From NCBI GenBank assembly GCA_016215715.1, contig JACRIG010000104.1, positions 1 through 6,063 of the forward strand: 6,063 bases of DNA, read 5' to 3'. The notes under the pieces were generated by a model, which made no database searches, had not been told where the DNA came from, and saw only the letters and a program-made list of their open reading frames with translations. This document shows, piece after piece, positions 5,024 to 6,063 of the stretch (position 1 is its first letter; each line of letters opens with the position of its first letter). Made by a program: the position numbers and the translations under genes. The stretch comes from Candidatus Peregrinibacteria bacterium. Lineage in GTDB: Bacteria; Patescibacteriota; Gracilibacteria; Peribacterales; Peribacteraceae.

Positions 5024-5704
5024 ATGCACTTCCTCAATCCCACCTACCTCATCTCCGTCCTCATCGCCGTCAGCGTCCATGAGTGGGCGCATGCGATCAT
5101 TGCGGACAGACTCGGCGACCCGACCCCAGGACATGCGGGACGACTGACGCTCAATCCGCTCGCGCATATCGACCTCGTGGGGGCACTCATGTTTCTCATT
5201 GTCGGCTTCGGCTGGGCCAAGCCGGTGCCTATCAACACGTCCTAATTTCGACATCCGCGACAGGGGACTGCAATCACGGCACTCGCAGGACCGTTTGCGA
5301 ATCTGTGCCTCGCGATTATTGCATTCACTACCCTGCTTTTTCTCGCGGGAAGCATGCAACTGACATCCGTGTTCGATCTCCTCTCGCCGCTCACGGGACT
5401 CACCGCGGGCAAAACCGTCTTCATTCAGATTCTTCAGAGTTCACTCTTCGTCAATCTTGCCCTCATGGCGTTCAATCTCTTCCCCATTGCACCGCTCGAC
5501 GGAAGCAACATCCTTCAGATGTTCATTCCCCATCGGTACATGTCACGATACGAAGACATTATGCGGGTCGGCCCGTTCATTCTCCTCTTCCTGATTTTCT
5601 TTGAGACATTCCTTCCGGTTCATCTTCTGACGGGGTGGGTGTTCGGGATTATGAGTTTTGCACTGTCGATTTTTTCGGCGGTGGCGGGGATGGTGGGGTT
5701 GTAG
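5024..5704 (+). pseudogene. M50 site-2 protease family protein, interrupted by one in-frame TAA
   Basis: Intact homologues are small integral-membrane zinc metalloproteases that cleave transmembrane substrates within the bilayer. Codons 1-73 (5024-5242) include the zinc motif HEWAH (residues 19-23), NPLAHID (44-50) and GWAKPVPIN (63-71). Codon 74 is TAA (5243-5245). The same frame then continues without shift: FRHPRQGTAITALAGPFANL, more hydrophobic segments, and the third-ligand motif NLFPIAPLDG (151-160), ending at TAG. Read through, the protein would be 226 aa, normal for this family. Translation restarting at ATG 5354 (codon 111) would give a 116-aa fragment with LDG but no HExxH. Neither half should be catalytic alone. 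The rest of the frame is undamaged, so the stop is recent, a sequence error, or suppressed. The start at 5024 follows a -10 element. Confidence 0.85.
5243..5245 (+). other. Premature in-frame TAA in the site-2 protease gene
   Basis: TAA sits between TCC (Ser73) and TTT (Phe75), where related proteases have a residue such as Asn or Tyr just before an F-R/N-x-P-R segment. A single substitution, for example from TAC, would produce it. No frame change occurs around it. Confidence 0.85.
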
Positions 5705-5761
5705 ACAAAGGAAAAAGATCTTCCATTCCTTCAGTCTTACCCTTACCCTAGCCCCACATTA

Positions 5762-5787
5762 GCCGCTGTAGCTCAGTGCCTCAGCGG
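5762..5787 (+). pseudogene. tRNA-Thr remnant (internally deleted copy)
   Basis: Bases 5762-5778 (GCCGCTGTAGCTCAGTG) are identical to the first 17 bases of the intact tRNA-Thr 86 bases downstream. After CC comes TCAGCGG (5781-5787), the same as the 3' acceptor strand region of that tRNA. The anticodon arm and T arm are missing. Alternatively, only the 5' end and a D arm (GCTC paired with GAGC at 5786-5789) survive. Either way it cannot form a functional tRNA. Confidence 0.6.
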
Positions 5788-5847
5788 AGCGGGTATCAAA
5801 AAATAAGCTCGGTTCACTTCTGTTCCTTCATCTCACGCATGAATTAC

Positions 5848-5922
5848 GCCGCTGTAGCTCAGTGGTAGAGCACGTCCATGGTAAGGACGGGGTCACGAGT
5901 TCAATCCTCGTCAGCGGCTCCA
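5848..5922 (+). tRNA. tRNA-Thr (anticodon GGT)
   Basis: This complete 75-nt tRNA has acceptor GCCGCTG (5848-5854) paired perfectly with CAGCGGC (5912-5918), discriminator T, and an encoded CCA (5920-5922). The D arm is GCTC, AGTGGTA, GAGC. The anticodon arm is CGTCC, loop ATGGTAA, GGACG, giving anticodon GGT, which reads ACC and ACU. The variable loop is GGGTC and the T arm is ACGAG, TTCAATC, CTCGT. The 143 bases between the protease gene and this tRNA hold only the tRNA remnant. Confidence 0.95.
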
Positions 5923-5970
5923 TGCATAGGTTCACATACATATTGCACTCCCTGAGGTCTCCATAGACCC

Positions 5971-6063
5971 ATGGGAAGAGGACGTTTCAAACCTGCATTC
6001 AAAGGCATTCGAGGATTTACCACCTGCTACAACAGGGCGGTACGGTGGGAACATATGACCGAC
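5971..6063 (+). CDS. Start of an ORF, possibly a transposase, partial (runs off right edge)
   Basis: The frame is open from ATG 5971 to the window edge, 31 codons. The peptide is basic and aromatic (MGRGRFKPAFKGIRGF, then TTCYNRAVRWEHMTD). The ending NRAVRWEHMTD reminds me of the short N-terminal lead-in before a helix-turn-helix in some transposases of these bacteria, but this is recognition by eye on a short fragment. A small palindrome, GGTCT-CCAT-AGACC (5956-5969), sits directly before the start and could belong to an element end. A position beside a tRNA and a tRNA remnant fits a mobile-element site. There is no Shine-Dalgarno at normal spacing. Confidence 0.4.
   Translation, partial: MGRGRFKPAFKGIRGFTTCYNRAVRWEHMTD

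Noticed and set aside
4960..5043. Upstream extension of rpmB by 28 codons
   Set aside because: It would read through the rpmB promoter into the divergent protease gene; bL28 homology starts at 4959.
5705..5761. Terminator after the site-2 protease
   Set aside because: AAGATCTT is self-complementary but too short, and there is no GC-rich stem followed by a T-tract.

Overview
The window looks like chromosome from a bacterium with a compact genome, probably a member of the Patescibacteria/CPR and possibly Peregrinibacteria-like. The clues are short divergent ribosomal proteins, small unannotatable membrane proteins, housekeeping genes outside their usual operons, and start codons that almost never carry a Shine-Dalgarno sequence. 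This assignment is an inference from gene style, not from a marker phylogeny. UGA behaves as a normal stop (code 11). Most of the window is fairly GC-rich, except one AT-rich gene.

Left part, all on the minus strand, read right to left: pheT (phenylalanyl-tRNA synthetase beta, 3600-1222); a 65-bp double-palindrome element that contains the pheT stop codon; a PduO-type cob(I)alamin adenosyltransferase (1133-534) with its own extended -10 promoter; a 9-bp tandem repeat starting at that gene's stop; rpmH (ribosomal protein bL34, 409-266); and the start of a Cys-rich membrane protein that runs off the left edge. rpmH and the membrane protein lie outside the obvious long reading frames and were found by translating the minus strand directly.

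Middle, plus strand, divergent from pheT: an 88-aa two-helix membrane protein with Cys clusters at both ends, possibly preceded by an overlapping 44-aa hydrophobic ORF. A rho-independent terminator and a tRNA-Ser(GGA) follow. Converging on the tRNA from the right is an AT-rich minus-strand gene for a membrane-anchored protein with an NTF2-like appearance. It directly follows rpmB (bL28).

Right part, plus strand: divergent from rpmB is an M50 site-2 protease gene whose frame is intact apart from one internal TAA at codon 74. Then come a remnant of tRNA-Thr, a complete tRNA-Thr(GGT), and the first 31 codons of an ORF that may be a transposase.

Functionally, most of the window serves translation: PheRS beta, bL34, bL28, tRNA-Ser and tRNA-Thr. 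Added to this are a cobalamin-cofactor enzyme and several envelope proteins. I see no defence system, CRISPR array or biosynthetic cluster. The points most worth a second look are the adenosyltransferase with both partners of a conserved salt bridge replaced, the interrupted protease, the apparent leaderless promoters, and the palindromic elements.
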